This document shows positions 18,339 to 27,609 of a stretch of 64,000 nt of DNA, piece by piece. The notes beneath the pieces were generated by a model that worked only from the letters and a program-made list of their open reading frames with translations, made no database searches and was not told the origin of the DNA. The position numbers and the translations under genes are program-made. Numbering within the stretch: position 1 is the first letter of the stretch; the number at the start of each line of letters is the position of its first letter. This DNA is from Janthinobacterium sp. 17J80-10 (GTDB lineage: Bacteria > Pseudomonadota > Gammaproteobacteria > Burkholderiales > Burkholderiaceae_D): contig NZ_CP035311.1 of NCBI RefSeq assembly GCF_004114795.1, forward strand, positions 1,984,001 to 2,048,000. The letters run 5' to 3'.

Positions 18339-19544
18339 ATGCATGACGTGAATTTTCTGGTGCGCGAGCCATTGCTCGATCCAAAGCAGCGCATCCTCGG
18401 CTATGAGCTGAGCTGGGAAGCTCCTGCGGGCGAGCGCATCGAGGCGGCCGTGGACCTGGTGCGCTTTGCTGCCGAATCCCTGCATGACGGTGAAGGTAAC
18501 TGGTTGCTGGGTGATGGTTTGCTCTTTCTGCAGGCAACGCCTGCTCTGCTGACAGAACCTGCCTTGCTTGCCTTGCCGCCGCAAAAAACGGTATTGAGCA
18601 TGCTCTCGCACGACCTGGCAAATACCGAAACTGCCGCGGCGGTAAAGGAATTGCGCAGCGCCGGCTACAGTTTTTCGCTGCGCGATGCGGAGTCGCTGAT
18701 ACACGACAAGAACCTGCTCTTGCTGGTATCACACGTTGAAATCCGCTTCGGCGAGGCGGAATTCGCCTCCCAGGCAAGAATCTATGCCGGTCTGAAGCAA
18801 TCGACCATCCGCATGGTCGGTCGCGGTATCAGCAACTGGAAGGAGTTTGACTCCTGCGCTTCGCTGGGGGTCGATGCCTTCGTCGGCAACCTGTATTGCA
18901 CCGAACGCCCCGGCGTCCAGTCCACCGGACTGAACCCGGTGCAGAGCATGATCCTGCAACTCATGGACATGGTGCGCAAGAACACCGATGTGCGCCAGCT
19001 GGAAGCCGTCCTCAAGCGTGACGCCGCACTGTCCTACAAGCTGCTGACTTACATTAATTCCGCCGGATTTGGCCTGGGGACCGAGATCCAGTCATTGCGT
19101 CATGCGGTGACCATGCTGGGTTATTCGCCGTTGTATCGCTGGCTGTCGGTATTGCTGGCGACCGCAGGTACCAGCGCGCAGTCGCCGGTGCTGATGCAGA
19201 CGGCCGTGGTGCGCGGGCGGTTTGTCGAACTGCTGGGCACGGGGCTGTTGCCGCGGAACGAAGCGGAAAATCTCTTCGTCGCTGGCATGTTCTCCCTGCT
19301 GGACCGCCTGGTCGGCATGCCGATGGAGCAGGTGCTGGAAAACATTCCCTTGTCGGAGCAGGTGACCGAGGCGCTGCTGCGCCGCCAGGGCATCTACGGG
19401 CCTTTCCTCACGCTGGCCGAGGCTTGCGAGCAGGGCAACCACACGGCGATCGGGCCCTTGGCGGATTCGCTTTTCGTCAGCGCCGAGCAGGTCAACCAGG
19501 CGCACATGGCTGCATTGACCTGGGCCAAGAGCCTGAAGCTGTAG
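18339..19544 (+). CDS. Degenerate EAL domain / HDOD domain protein
   Basis: A 401-residue protein of the EAL-HDOD (YuxH-like) family. Residues 1-200 follow the EAL barrel but the catalytic motif is degenerate: YEALLR-type text reads YELSW, the metal-binding DDF region reads RDA and the KID region reads EIRF, so no c-di-GMP hydrolysis is expected. Residues about 200-395 form an HDOD domain (KRDAALSYKLLTYINSAGFG). Such proteins act as regulators or scaffolds, sometimes in motility. It sits between cheY2 and flhB, where related gene clusters carry cheZ. Its start ATG 18339 has no strong ribosome-binding site. Confidence 0.85.
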   Translation: MHDVNFLVREPLLDPKQRILGYELSWEAPAGERIEAAVDLVRFAAESLHDGEGNWLLGDGLLFLQATPALLTEPALLALPPQKTVLSMLSHDLANTETAAAVKELRSAGYSFSLRDAESLIHDKNLLLLVSHVEIRFGEAEFASQARIYAGLKQSTIRMVGRGISNWKEFDSCASLGVDAFVGNLYCTERPGVQSTGLNPVQSMILQLMDMVRKNTDVRQLEAVLKRDAALSYKLLTYINSAGFGLGTEIQSLRHAVTMLGYSPLYRWLSVLLATAGTSAQSPVLMQTAVVRGRFVELLGTGLLPRNEAENLFVAGMFSLLDRLVGMPMEQVLENIPLSEQVTEALLRRQGIYGPFLTLAEACEQGNHTAIGPLADSLFVSAEQVNQAHMAALTWAKSLKL

Positions 19545-19579
19545 GCGTCCCCATCCGGCGTCGCAGTCGGCAGGCAAAT

Positions 19580-19607
19580 ACAGGGGGTTTTCACCCCCTG
19601 TTTCATT
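19580..19607 (+). terminator. Terminator-like hairpin after the EAL/HDOD gene
   Basis: A perfect 9-bp stem ACAGGGGGT/ACCCCCTGT with a 4-base loop (19580-19601), followed by TTCATT. The stem is strong but the T-run is poor. It lies between the chemotaxis block and flhB. Confidence 0.6.
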
Positions 19608-19702
19608 GATGGTATCCCCTCCCTCTAAGCAATAATCTTGTCCAATGGCTGGTCAGTGCGTCATGTCGACCGCGCGGCACAGTCAGCAGGGGGATAGCGG
19701 CC

Positions 19703-20881
19703 ATGGCCGACGACAGCGATCTCGAAAGAACCGAACCAGCCTCACCGCGGCGCCTGGAGCAGGCGCGCGAAGAGGGGGACGTTCCGCGTTCGCGCGAGCT
19801 GGCGACCTGTACCGTGCTGATGGCTGCCGGTGTCGGCCTCTGGGCGCTGGGCGACCATATGATGCGGCCGCTGCGGCGCTTGCTGGTTGCCGGCCTGTCT
19901 TTCGAGCGCGCCCAGGCTTTCGACCCGGAATTGCTGCTGGCGGCTCTGGCCGCCAAGCTGGGCGATGTCCTGCTCGCGTTCGCGCCGCTGGCTGGCCTGC
20001 TGATCCTGGTGGCGTTGGGATCGCCCCTGCTGATCGGCGGCTGGCTGTTTTCCACCAAGTCGCTGCAGCCGAATTTCGCCAAGCTCAATCCAATGACGGG
20101 CATTGGCAACATGTTCTCCGCCAACTCCGCCGTAGAACTGTTGAAGGCGATCGCCAAGACCCTGCTGGTTGGCGTGGTGGCCTGGAAGGTGGCTGCAAGC
20201 CAGATGGATGCAGTGATGGGCCTCGGCGTTGAATCGATCACCCAGGGCACGGCCCACCTCGGACATATTCTGATTGTCAGCTTCATTTCCATTGTTGGCG
20301 CGCTGGTGTTGATTGCCTTGATCGATGCGCCTTATCAGATGATTCATTACGCCAACAAGCTGAAAATGACGCGCGAGGAATTGCGCCAGGAAGCCAAGGA
20401 ATCCGACGGTAACCCGGAAATCAAGGCCAAGATCCGCCAGCAGCAGCGCGAGATGGCGCGTCGCCGCATGATGAGCGAAATCCCCAGCGCTGACGTGGTG
20501 GTGACCAACCCGACGCACTATGCGGTGGCGCTGAAGTACACCGACGGCAAGATGCGCGCGCCGCAAGTCGTCGCCAAGGGTGCTGACGAAGTCGCTGCGA
20601 AAATCCGTGAAATCGCCCGGGAAAACAATGTGCCGCTGCTGGAAGCGCCGCCACTGGCGCGTGCCCTGTTCCGTCATGCCGAACTGGGCGACGAGATCCC
20701 GGAAGCCCTGTATACCGCTGTCGCCGAGGTACTGGCATATGTGTTCCAGTTGCGCGTCTACCGCCAGCAGGGCGGTTCCCGCCCCAGTGCGCCGACTGCT
20801 GTCGATGTGCCGCCAGAACTTGATCCGCTGAATCCCCTCAGCATGCCAGCGCAAGCCCCCAATAATGGAGTGATGCAATGA
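19703..20881 (+). CDS. flhB: Flagellar export apparatus protein FlhB
   Basis: A 392-residue inner-membrane export protein with four membrane helices (about 35-55, 85-115, 145-165 and 185-210) and a cytoplasmic domain. The autocleavage site NPTH is at 269-272, so the substrate-specificity switch should be functional. The tail after the switch domain is proline-rich. The start of flhA overlaps its stop by four bases (ATGA). A separate short FlhB-C-like protein is at 57544. Confidence 0.97.
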   Translation: MADDSDLERTEPASPRRLEQAREEGDVPRSRELATCTVLMAAGVGLWALGDHMMRPLRRLLVAGLSFERAQAFDPELLLAALAAKLGDVLLAFAPLAGLLILVALGSPLLIGGWLFSTKSLQPNFAKLNPMTGIGNMFSANSAVELLKAIAKTLLVGVVAWKVAASQMDAVMGLGVESITQGTAHLGHILIVSFISIVGALVLIALIDAPYQMIHYANKLKMTREELRQEAKESDGNPEIKAKIRQQQREMARRRMMSEIPSADVVVTNPTHYAVALKYTDGKMRAPQVVAKGADEVAAKIREIARENNVPLLEAPPLARALFRHAELGDEIPEALYTAVAEVLAYVFQLRVYRQQGGSRPSAPTAVDVPPELDPLNPLSMPAQAPNNGVMQ

Positions 20882-22983
20882 ATAGCCTGAAGCTACCCAT
20901 CTGGCTGTCCGGCCCGAATTCCAAGGCGCTGGCAGCGCCGATCCTGATCATCATGATGCTGGCGATGATGGTGCTGCCATTGCCCGCATTCGTGCTTGAC
21001 ATGTTTTTCAGCTTCAACCTGGCGCTGTCGATCATCATCCTGCTGACTTCCCTGTACACCATCAAGCCGCTCGATTTCATGGCGTTCCCGGCGGTGCTGC
21101 TGGTGTCGACCATGCTGCGGCTGTCGTTGAACGTGGCTTCCACACGTATCGTCCTGAGCGAGGGGCATACCGGCCCGGATGCTGCCGGCAAGGTGATCGA
21201 AGCTTTTGGCCATTTCCTGATCGGTGGTAACTACACGGTCGGTATCGTGGTCTTCGTCATCCTGACCATCATCAACTTCGTGGTGGTGACCAAGGGTGCC
21301 GGCCGTATCGCCGAGGTGGGTGCGCGTTTCGCCCTGGATGCGATGCCCGGCAAGCAGATGGCCATCGATGCCGACCTCAACGCCGGCCTGATCGGCGAAG
21401 CCGAGGCGCGCAGCCGTCGCCAGCAGGTATCGCAGGAAGCCGAATTTTACGGTTCGATGGACGGTGCCAGCAAATACGTCAAGGGCGATGCGATCGCCGG
21501 CATTATCGTTACGCTCGTCAACGTCGTCGGCGGCCTGATCGTCGGCGTCATCCAGCATGACATGGCCTTTGGCGATGCCCTGGAAAACTACACGCTGCTG
21601 GCAATCGGCGATGGCCTGGTCGCGCAGATCCCTTCGCTGGTGATTTCGGTGGCCGCCGGTATCATCGTCTCGCGCGTGGCCAGCGACGAGGACATCGGCA
21701 CCCAGTTGATCAGCCAGCTTTTCGCCAAGCCGCAGGTCATGTACATCACGGCGGCGATTGTCGGCGGCATGGGCATCATCCCAGGCATGCCGCACCTGCC
21801 GTTCATTTTCCTGGCCTCGCTTCTGGCGGGCGGCGCCTATATGGTGTCGCAGCGCAAGCAACAGGCAGCGCAGGAAGCTCCGGAAGCGCCCGAAGCTGCC
21901 GCTGCCGCTGCAGCAGCAGTGGCGCAACCGGAAGGCGAGGAAGCGTCCTGGCAGGATATCGTGCCGGTCGATACGCTCGGCCTGGAAGTCGGCTATCGCC
22001 TGATTCCCTTGGTGGACAAAGGGCAGGGGGGGGAGCTGCTGCGCCGCATCAAGGGCATCCGCAAAAAATTCGCCCAGGAAGTCGGGTTCCTGTCACCGCC
22101 GGTGCACATCCGCGACAATCTCGAACTGAAGCCGTCGGCCTACCGGATCACCCTGAAGGGCGTGGAAGTGGGCAGCGGCGAGGCAAATGCCGGGCAGTTC
22201 TTGGCGATCAATCCGGGCATGGTGAGCGGCACCTTGCCGGGCGCCGCCACCACCGATCCGGCGTTCGGCCTGCCTGCAGTCTGGATCGATGCCGGCATGC
22301 GCGACCAGGCGCAATCCATGGGGTACACGGTTGTCGACGCTGGCACGGTGGTCGCTACCCATCTGAATCACCTGATTACGACCCACGCGGCCGAGTTGCT
22401 GGGCCGTCAGGAGGTGCAGCAACTGCTGGACCATCTCGGCAAGGATTCGCCGAAGCTGGTGGAAGACCTGGTGCCCAAGCTGCTGCCGATTTCGACCTTG
22501 CAGAAAGTGCTGCAGAACCTGTTGATCGAAGGCGTGCATATCCGCGACATGCGCACCATCATCGAGATCCTGGCGGAGTTCGCGCCGCAGTCGCAGGACC
22601 CGAACGAACTGACTGCGCAGGTGCGCATCGCGCTGGGTCGCGCCATTGTGCAGCAAATCTTTGCGGCGTCGAATGAGCTGGCCGTCATGACCCTGGATAA
22701 CCGTCTCGAACGTCTGCTGATGCAGGCGTTGCAGACCAGCGGCCCGGACGGCGCCGGCATTGAGCCAGGCCTTGCCGACACGCTGGCAATGCAGACCGCG
22801 AACGCTGCGCGTCAGCAGGAGCAGATGGGGCTGACCCCGGTGCTGCTGGTGCCGGGGCCGCTGCGTCCGCTGCTGGCGCGCTTCCTGCGCCGGGCGATTC
22901 CGCAGTTGAAAGTGCTCTCGCATGCTGAAGTGCCGGAAACCAAAACGATCAAGGTCACCAGCCTGGTTGGCAATGTCGCCTGA
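20878..22983 (+). CDS. flhA: Flagellar export gate protein FlhA
   Basis: A 701-residue export gate subunit. The N-terminal part has about eight membrane helices, with the conserved FHIPEP-region text DAMPGKQMAIDADLNAGLI in the cytoplasmic loop. The C-terminal part (about 355-700) is the cytoplasmic chaperone-substrate docking domain. An alanine-rich linker with EAPEAPEAAAAAAAA joins them. Its first codon overlaps the flhB stop (translational coupling). A hairpin GGAATA/TATTCC lies just after the stop. Confidence 0.97.
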   Translation: MNSLKLPIWLSGPNSKALAAPILIIMMLAMMVLPLPAFVLDMFFSFNLALSIIILLTSLYTIKPLDFMAFPAVLLVSTMLRLSLNVASTRIVLSEGHTGPDAAGKVIEAFGHFLIGGNYTVGIVVFVILTIINFVVVTKGAGRIAEVGARFALDAMPGKQMAIDADLNAGLIGEAEARSRRQQVSQEAEFYGSMDGASKYVKGDAIAGIIVTLVNVVGGLIVGVIQHDMAFGDALENYTLLAIGDGLVAQIPSLVISVAAGIIVSRVASDEDIGTQLISQLFAKPQVMYITAAIVGGMGIIPGMPHLPFIFLASLLAGGAYMVSQRKQQAAQEAPEAPEAAAAAAAAVAQPEGEEASWQDIVPVDTLGLEVGYRLIPLVDKGQGGELLRRIKGIRKKFAQEVGFLSPPVHIRDNLELKPSAYRITLKGVEVGSGEANAGQFLAINPGMVSGTLPGAATTDPAFGLPAVWIDAGMRDQAQSMGYTVVDAGTVVATHLNHLITTHAAELLGRQEVQQLLDHLGKDSPKLVEDLVPKLLPISTLQKVLQNLLIEGVHIRDMRTIIEILAEFAPQSQDPNELTAQVRIALGRAIVQQIFAASNELAVMTLDNRLERLLMQALQTSGPDGAGIEPGLADTLAMQTANAARQQEQMGLTPVLLVPGPLRPLLARFLRRAIPQLKVLSHAEVPETKTIKVTSLVGNVA

Positions 22984-23171
22984 TAAGGAGGGGGAATACC
23001 CGGCTATTCCTTCGATCGGTACACTTCCTTCCGATCAATAATTCTACCAACACATATTGCAAAGTCCGGCAGTCCATTCGCAGTGCGGCACGAACGTGGC
23101 AGTCCTGCGAATCAGGTTCCGGATTTTGTAATCAGCACCATTGAAGTCATCTGCCTAGTTGGAGGCCAAGC

Positions 23172-24473
23172 ATGAACGTAAGAAAATTCACCGCTACCAC
23201 ATCACGTGAGGCATTGCGCAAGGTGCGCGATGCACTCGGCGCGGACGCCGTGATCCTCTCCAACCGCAGCGTCGACGGCATGACTGAAATCCTGGCATTG
23301 GCGCCGGAAGACATGTCTGCGCTGGCCGAGCCAGTGGCTGATCTGCCTGCGGCAGCGCCGGCGCCAACTCCGGCAATTTCACAATCGACCCTGGCCGCGC
23401 TGGCGCCGCGCCACCTGGCAGAGAACAACCAGGCCGCGCGCCTGGCAGAATCTCTCAGCGCGGCGCGCGAGATGAATGTGGCAGCTGAACAGTCGGCCAG
23501 CAGTGAAATGGCCAAGATGATGGCCGAGATCCGCGCCATGCGCGGCATGCTCGAGTCGCAGCTGGCCGAGATTTCCTTCGGCAGCCAGCAGCAACGCGAA
23601 CCGGCGAAATCGGCGGTGTTGCGTGAAATGCTGGCAGCGGGATTCTCCGCCAGCCTGGGCCGCTTCCTGACGGAGAAAATGCCCTCGGGCGCAACCGTGG
23701 ATTCGGGCATGAGCTGGATCCGTATGATCCTGGCGCGCAATCTTGCCGCGCTCGACAATGAAAACGATATTCTCGACCAGGGCGGGGTCTTCGCCCTGGT
23801 AGGGCCGACCGGCGTCGGCAAGACCACTACGACGGCGAAACTGGCTGCGCGCTGCGTCATGCGCCATGGCGCCGGAAAGCTGGCGTTGATCACCACCGAT
23901 GGCTACCGTATCGGCGGCTACGAGCAATTGCGCATCTACGGCAAGATCCTCGGCGTGATGGTGCATTCGGTCAAGGATGAAACCGATCTGAAGATTGCCC
24001 TGGCCGAACTGAGGAGCAAGCACATGGTCCTGATTGACACCGTTGGCATGAGCCAGCGCGACCAGATGGTGGCGGAGCAGATCGCCATGTTGTCGGGGAC
24101 CGATACCCACGTCAAGCGCCTGTTGTGCATGTCTGCGACTTCGACCGGGGAAACGCTCAATGAAGTGGTGCGGGCGTACCAGGGCGGCGGCCTGTCCGGC
24201 TGCATCATGACCAAGCTGGACGAGGCGGCGACGGTGGGCGGCGTGCTGGATGTGGCGATTCGCCAGAAACTGAAACTGTATTATGTGGCCAATGGCCAGC
24301 GTGTGCCGGAAGACCTGCATGTGGCCAACAAGGATTACCTGGTCGATCGCGCCTTCAAGCTCAAGCGCGAAACTGCGCCGTTCCAATACCAGGATTCCGA
24401 GTTGCCGCTGGTGGTCGCCAATGCGGCGCGAGGCATGAATGACGCCAGCCTGCGCGAGGTGTCCCTTGGCTAA
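23172..24473 (+). CDS. flhF: Flagellar SRP-like GTPase FlhF
   Basis: A 433-residue GTPase that sets the site and number of polar flagella. The basic N-terminal B domain (1-100) starts MNVRKFTATTSREALRKVR. The NG domain has the P-loop GPTGVGKT at 211-218, the DTVGMSQRD motif and the TKLDEA base-recognition motif, all intact. It lies 188 bp after flhA; that gap holds a GATCGG/CCGATC dyad near 23013-23032. The flhG homologue overlaps its end by 8 bp. Presence of FlhF points to polar or otherwise number-controlled flagellation. Confidence 0.96.
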   Translation: MNVRKFTATTSREALRKVRDALGADAVILSNRSVDGMTEILALAPEDMSALAEPVADLPAAAPAPTPAISQSTLAALAPRHLAENNQAARLAESLSAAREMNVAAEQSASSEMAKMMAEIRAMRGMLESQLAEISFGSQQQREPAKSAVLREMLAAGFSASLGRFLTEKMPSGATVDSGMSWIRMILARNLAALDNENDILDQGGVFALVGPTGVGKTTTTAKLAARCVMRHGAGKLALITTDGYRIGGYEQLRIYGKILGVMVHSVKDETDLKIALAELRSKHMVLIDTVGMSQRDQMVAEQIAMLSGTDTHVKRLLCMSATSTGETLNEVVRAYQGGGLSGCIMTKLDEAATVGGVLDVAIRQKLKLYYVANGQRVPEDLHVANKDYLVDRAFKLKRETAPFQYQDSELPLVVANAARGMNDASLREVSLG

Positions 24474-25311
24474 TTTTCATAACGATCAGGCCGAAGGCCT
24501 GCGCCGCATGCTGGCCGGTCCCCGGCCACGGGTGTTTACCTTCCTGTCGGCGTTGCCAGACGAGGAAAAAAATGCGATGCTGACGAACCTTGGCGCCTCC
24601 CTTGTGCGTTCCGGCAGCGATGTGCTGATGCTGGATGCGCGCGCTGCTGCCGGCGGCATCGCCGCGCAACTGGATGCGCCGCGCCGGGCGAGCCTTCTGG
24701 ATGTGGCCCGCCAGGAAGGCAGGATGAGCGAACTGGTCCAGAGCATGCCGCAGGGTTTTGGCGTGGCCAGGCTGGCGCATGCAACCGTGCAGGCACGATC
24801 GCAGTTGGAGGCCGCCGTCCAGGATGATTTGTTGATGCGCCGCCTGGGACAGGCGTTTGGTACGCTGGCCAGGGAGCACGACATCGTTGTGGTCGATGGC
24901 GAGCTTGGCGTCGATGACGGATTCGCGCTGCCGGCGCTGGCGGGTGGCGAGATCGTGGTGCAGGTGTCGAACAGTGCGGCATCCATCAAGGCAGCCTATT
25001 CGATGATCAAGCGCCTGACTTCGGCGCTCGGTCGCCGGCCCATCAGCGTCGTGGTGAGCGGCGTCGATGAACGGCAGGCAGGCGTGGTGCATGACAATAT
25101 CGCCCAGGTGGCCAGCCGTTATCTGGCGACCCGGGTCGAATTGCTGGGGTCGGTGCCGGCGGACGAACATGTTGGCCGCGCGGCCCGCCTCGGGCGCAGT
25201 GTTGTCGAGGCGTTTCCGCTGGCCGGCGCGTCCCTGGCGTTTCGCAAGCTGGCGGGGCGCTGCTCGATGGCGGACCTGGCGCCGGCGGCCGGCATGCGGA
25301 TGGCGGGTTAA
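24466..25311 (+). CDS. flhG: FlhG/FleN-like MinD-family protein with degenerate P-loop
   Basis: A 281-residue protein of the FlhG/FleN/YlxH family by position and N-terminus. Residues 7-13 are DQAEGLR, the motif by which FlhG activates FlhF GTPase. The start is TTG 24466, overlapping flhF by 8 bp; it is the start that gives the family N-terminus. The expected Walker A (GKGGVGKT) is replaced by ALPDEEKN at about 29-36: only the lysine remains and all glycines are lost. The next motif reads LDARA instead of LDxDxG. A DIVVVDGE Walker B-like strand persists. ATP-driven dimerisation is therefore doubtful, while FlhF activation may remain. Confidence 0.8.
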   Translation: MANFHNDQAEGLRRMLAGPRPRVFTFLSALPDEEKNAMLTNLGASLVRSGSDVLMLDARAAAGGIAAQLDAPRRASLLDVARQEGRMSELVQSMPQGFGVARLAHATVQARSQLEAAVQDDLLMRRLGQAFGTLAREHDIVVVDGELGVDDGFALPALAGGEIVVQVSNSAASIKAAYSMIKRLTSALGRRPISVVVSGVDERQAGVVHDNIAQVASRYLATRVELLGSVPADEHVGRAARLGRSVVEAFPLAGASLAFRKLAGRCSMADLAPAAGMRMAG

Positions 25312-25331
25312 ATAAGGATAATGAAATATCG

Positions 25332-26063
25332 ATGTATACCGCGCATGGAAAATCTGACAAGAATCACCTGCTGCAGGAACATGCGCCGCTGGTGAAGCGG
25401 CTTGCGCACCAGATGAAGGCCAAGCTGCCGCATAGCGTCGAGGTCGATGACCTCGTGCAGGCCGGCATGATCGGCCTGCTGGACGCAGTCAATCGCTATG
25501 AGGACAACCACGGCGCCCAGTTCGAGACGTACGCGGTGCAGCGCATACGCGGCGCCATGCTGGATGAATTGCGCAGCAGCGACTGGCTGCCGCGCAGCAT
25601 TCGTCAGAACATGCGCAAGATCGAGGATGCCATGCACAAGCTGCAGCAGCGCCTCGGCCGTCCGCCGCTGGAAACAGAAGTAGCCAAGCAGCTCAAGATG
25701 TCGCTGGATGAATATCAGGATCTGCTGAGCGACAGTGGCGGCCACCAGCTGGTGTATTACGAGGATTTTCACGAGAGCGAAGACAACGACCATTTCCTCG
25801 ACCGTTATTGCACGGACCAGTCCGAGGATCCGCTGCAGAGCCTGATGAATACCGGATTCCGCGATGCCGTCATTGATGCCATCGGCGCCTTGCCGGAGCG
25901 GGAAAAGATACTCATGGGCCTGTACTACGAGCAGGAAATGAACCTCAAGGAGATCGGCGCGGTGATGAATGTATCGGAATCGCGCGTGTCACAGCTGCAT
26001 AGCCAGGCGATCGGGCGCCTGCGTACCTTTTTGCGGGAGCAGGCGTGGACTGGGCTAGCGTAG
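25332..26063 (+). CDS. fliA: Flagellar sigma factor FliA (sigma-28)
   Basis: A 243-residue sigma factor. Region 2 is at about 15-100 (HAPLVKRLAHQMKAKLP, QAGMIGLLDAVNRYE, FETYAVQRIRGAMLDELR). Region 3 follows, then region 4 (about 180-240) with EIGAVMNVSESRVSQLHSQA as the -35 helix-turn-helix. It should read the TAAAGTTT-N11-GCCGATAA promoters found here before flgK, fliD, flgM, flgA and flhDC. Its antagonist FlgM is at 31095. motC starts inside its last codons (19-bp overlap), so fliA, motC and motD are likely coupled. Confidence 0.97.
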   Translation: MYTAHGKSDKNHLLQEHAPLVKRLAHQMKAKLPHSVEVDDLVQAGMIGLLDAVNRYEDNHGAQFETYAVQRIRGAMLDELRSSDWLPRSIRQNMRKIEDAMHKLQQRLGRPPLETEVAKQLKMSLDEYQDLLSDSGGHQLVYYEDFHESEDNDHFLDRYCTDQSEDPLQSLMNTGFRDAVIDAIGALPEREKILMGLYYEQEMNLKEIGAVMNVSESRVSQLHSQAIGRLRTFLREQAWTGLA

Positions 26064-26785
26064 CCGGCATCGCGCTTGCGCTGGGCGGCCTTCTGGCCGG
26101 CCAGTTGCTGGAGGGCGGCCACCTGAGCTCGCTGCTGCAGCCGGCCGCTTTCATCATCGTCGGCGTTGGCACGGTGGGCGCCGTGCTGCTGCAAAGCGGC
26201 ATGCCGGATTTCCTGCGCGGCGTACGCATGGCCAGAACGGTTTTCGTCGCGCAGCCCGATGCCGGCGCCGCACTTGAGCAACAGGTCATCACATGGAGTT
26301 CGCAGGCGCGGCGCGAAGGATTGCTGAGCCTGGAGCGCTATCTCAATGGCATCAGGGACCCGTTCAGGGCCAAGGGGTTGCGCATGCTCGTCGACGGGAT
26401 CGATCCGTTCAAGCTCAAGGAAATCCTGGAAGCCGACGTCGACAGTTATGAACGCGCCGAACGGCGGGCCATCAAGGTCTGGGACGCTGCCGGGGGCTAC
26501 GCTCCGACAGTCGGCATCATCGGCGCCGTGCTCGGGCTGATCCATGTCATGGAAAACCTTGCCGACCCCGCACAGCTCGGCAGCGGCATCGCAGTGGCAT
26601 TCGTTGCCACGATTTATGGCGTGGGGCTGGCCAATCTCGTATTCCTGCCGATCGCCAACAAGCTTAAATCCCTGCTGGCGCAGGAGGTTGCGCAACGCGA
26701 GATGCTGATCGGCGCATTTTTCGGCATCGCCCTGGGCGACAACCCGCGCATCATCCAGGAGCGCATGAGCGCCCACCGGCGCTAG
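26045..26785 (+). CDS. motC: Second stator protein MotC (MotA family)
   Basis: A 246-residue MotA-family stator subunit, shorter than the MotA at 7542. Four membrane helices lie near 5-22, 33-52, 150-170 and 182-205, with the conserved GGYAPTVGIIGAVLGLIHVM. The start is GTG 26045, overlapping the end of fliA by 19 bp. Its partner motD follows after 30 bp. Such a fliA-linked motCD pair is known from pseudomonads, where two stators serve swimming and swarming or high load. Here the context is similar. Confidence 0.92.
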   Translation: MDWASVAGIALALGGLLAGQLLEGGHLSSLLQPAAFIIVGVGTVGAVLLQSGMPDFLRGVRMARTVFVAQPDAGAALEQQVITWSSQARREGLLSLERYLNGIRDPFRAKGLRMLVDGIDPFKLKEILEADVDSYERAERRAIKVWDAAGGYAPTVGIIGAVLGLIHVMENLADPAQLGSGIAVAFVATIYGVGLANLVFLPIANKLKSLLAQEVAQREMLIGAFFGIALGDNPRIIQERMSAHRR

Positions 26786-26815
26786 CGCTGGGCGAGCAGG
26801 CAAGGATACCACGGC

Positions 26816-27592
26816 ATGGCGCGAAAAAAACAAGAGGAAGAACACGAAAATCACGAGCGCTGGCTGGTTTCCTACGCCGATTTCATCACGCTGCTGTTTG
26901 CTTTCTTCGTCGTGATGTACGCCATTTCTTCGGTCAACGAAGGAAAATACCGGGTATTGTCCAATTCGCTCGGCTCTGCCTTCGGTACCGGAGCAGCGGT
27001 TTCCGTCACCCAGGTTGCGCCGGAGCGGCAACAAGCTTTCCCGTTGGCGCGCCAGGCCCGGCCGGACCGCCAGCAGATCGAAGCCCTGCGCCAGAAACGC
27101 ACGGCGATGACTGATATGGCGCGCAAGATCCAGGTGTCGCTGGCACCGCTGGTGCAACGCGGCATTGTGCGTGTGACCCAGACCAGCCGCGGCGTCAAGG
27201 TCGAAATCAATGCAAGCATCCTGTTTGCGCCAGGCGATGCCAGGTTGAGTACGACATCGGGCGAAGCCCTGACTGTCATCGCGGAAATCGTCAAGGATGA
27301 CAGTCATGCCTTGCAGGTCGAGGGGCATACGGATAACGTGCCCATCAGTAATGCCTTATTTGCCTCCAACTGGGAATTGTCGAGCGCACGGGCCAGCAGC
27401 GTGGTACGCCTGTTTGCAGATAATGGGGTTGGCCAGCATCGCCTTACCGCGGTCGGCCATGCCGACAATGTACCGGTCGGCACGAACGCGACACCTGAAG
27501 GACGCTTGCGCAACAGGCGGGTGGAAGTTCTGATCCTGGCAGACTTGCCGGAAAAAGAGACCGAGGTGCCGATAACACCGGCTAATCCATAA
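26816..27592 (+). CDS. motD: Second stator protein MotD (MotB family)
   Basis: A 258-residue MotB-family protein. The single membrane helix (about 18-40) carries the ion-binding Asp22 (SYADFITLLFAFF). The OmpA-like peptidoglycan-binding domain (about 125-245) has VEGHTDNVPIS and NRRVEVLI. The linker is shorter than in MotB. It pairs with MotC. The following molybdate regulator gene starts 18 bp later, which is a tight junction between two unrelated functions. Confidence 0.93.
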   Translation: MARKKQEEEHENHERWLVSYADFITLLFAFFVVMYAISSVNEGKYRVLSNSLGSAFGTGAAVSVTQVAPERQQAFPLARQARPDRQQIEALRQKRTAMTDMARKIQVSLAPLVQRGIVRVTQTSRGVKVEINASILFAPGDARLSTTSGEALTVIAEIVKDDSHALQVEGHTDNVPISNALFASNWELSSARASSVVRLFADNGVGQHRLTAVGHADNVPVGTNATPEGRLRNRRVEVLILADLPEKETEVPITPANP

Positions 27593-27609
27593 AAGGGCAT
27601 CACCACGTC

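Noticed and set aside
22991-23009. Terminator after flhA (GGAATA/TATTCC hairpin)
   Set aside because: The stem is short and no T-run follows; it is only mentioned in the flhA entry.
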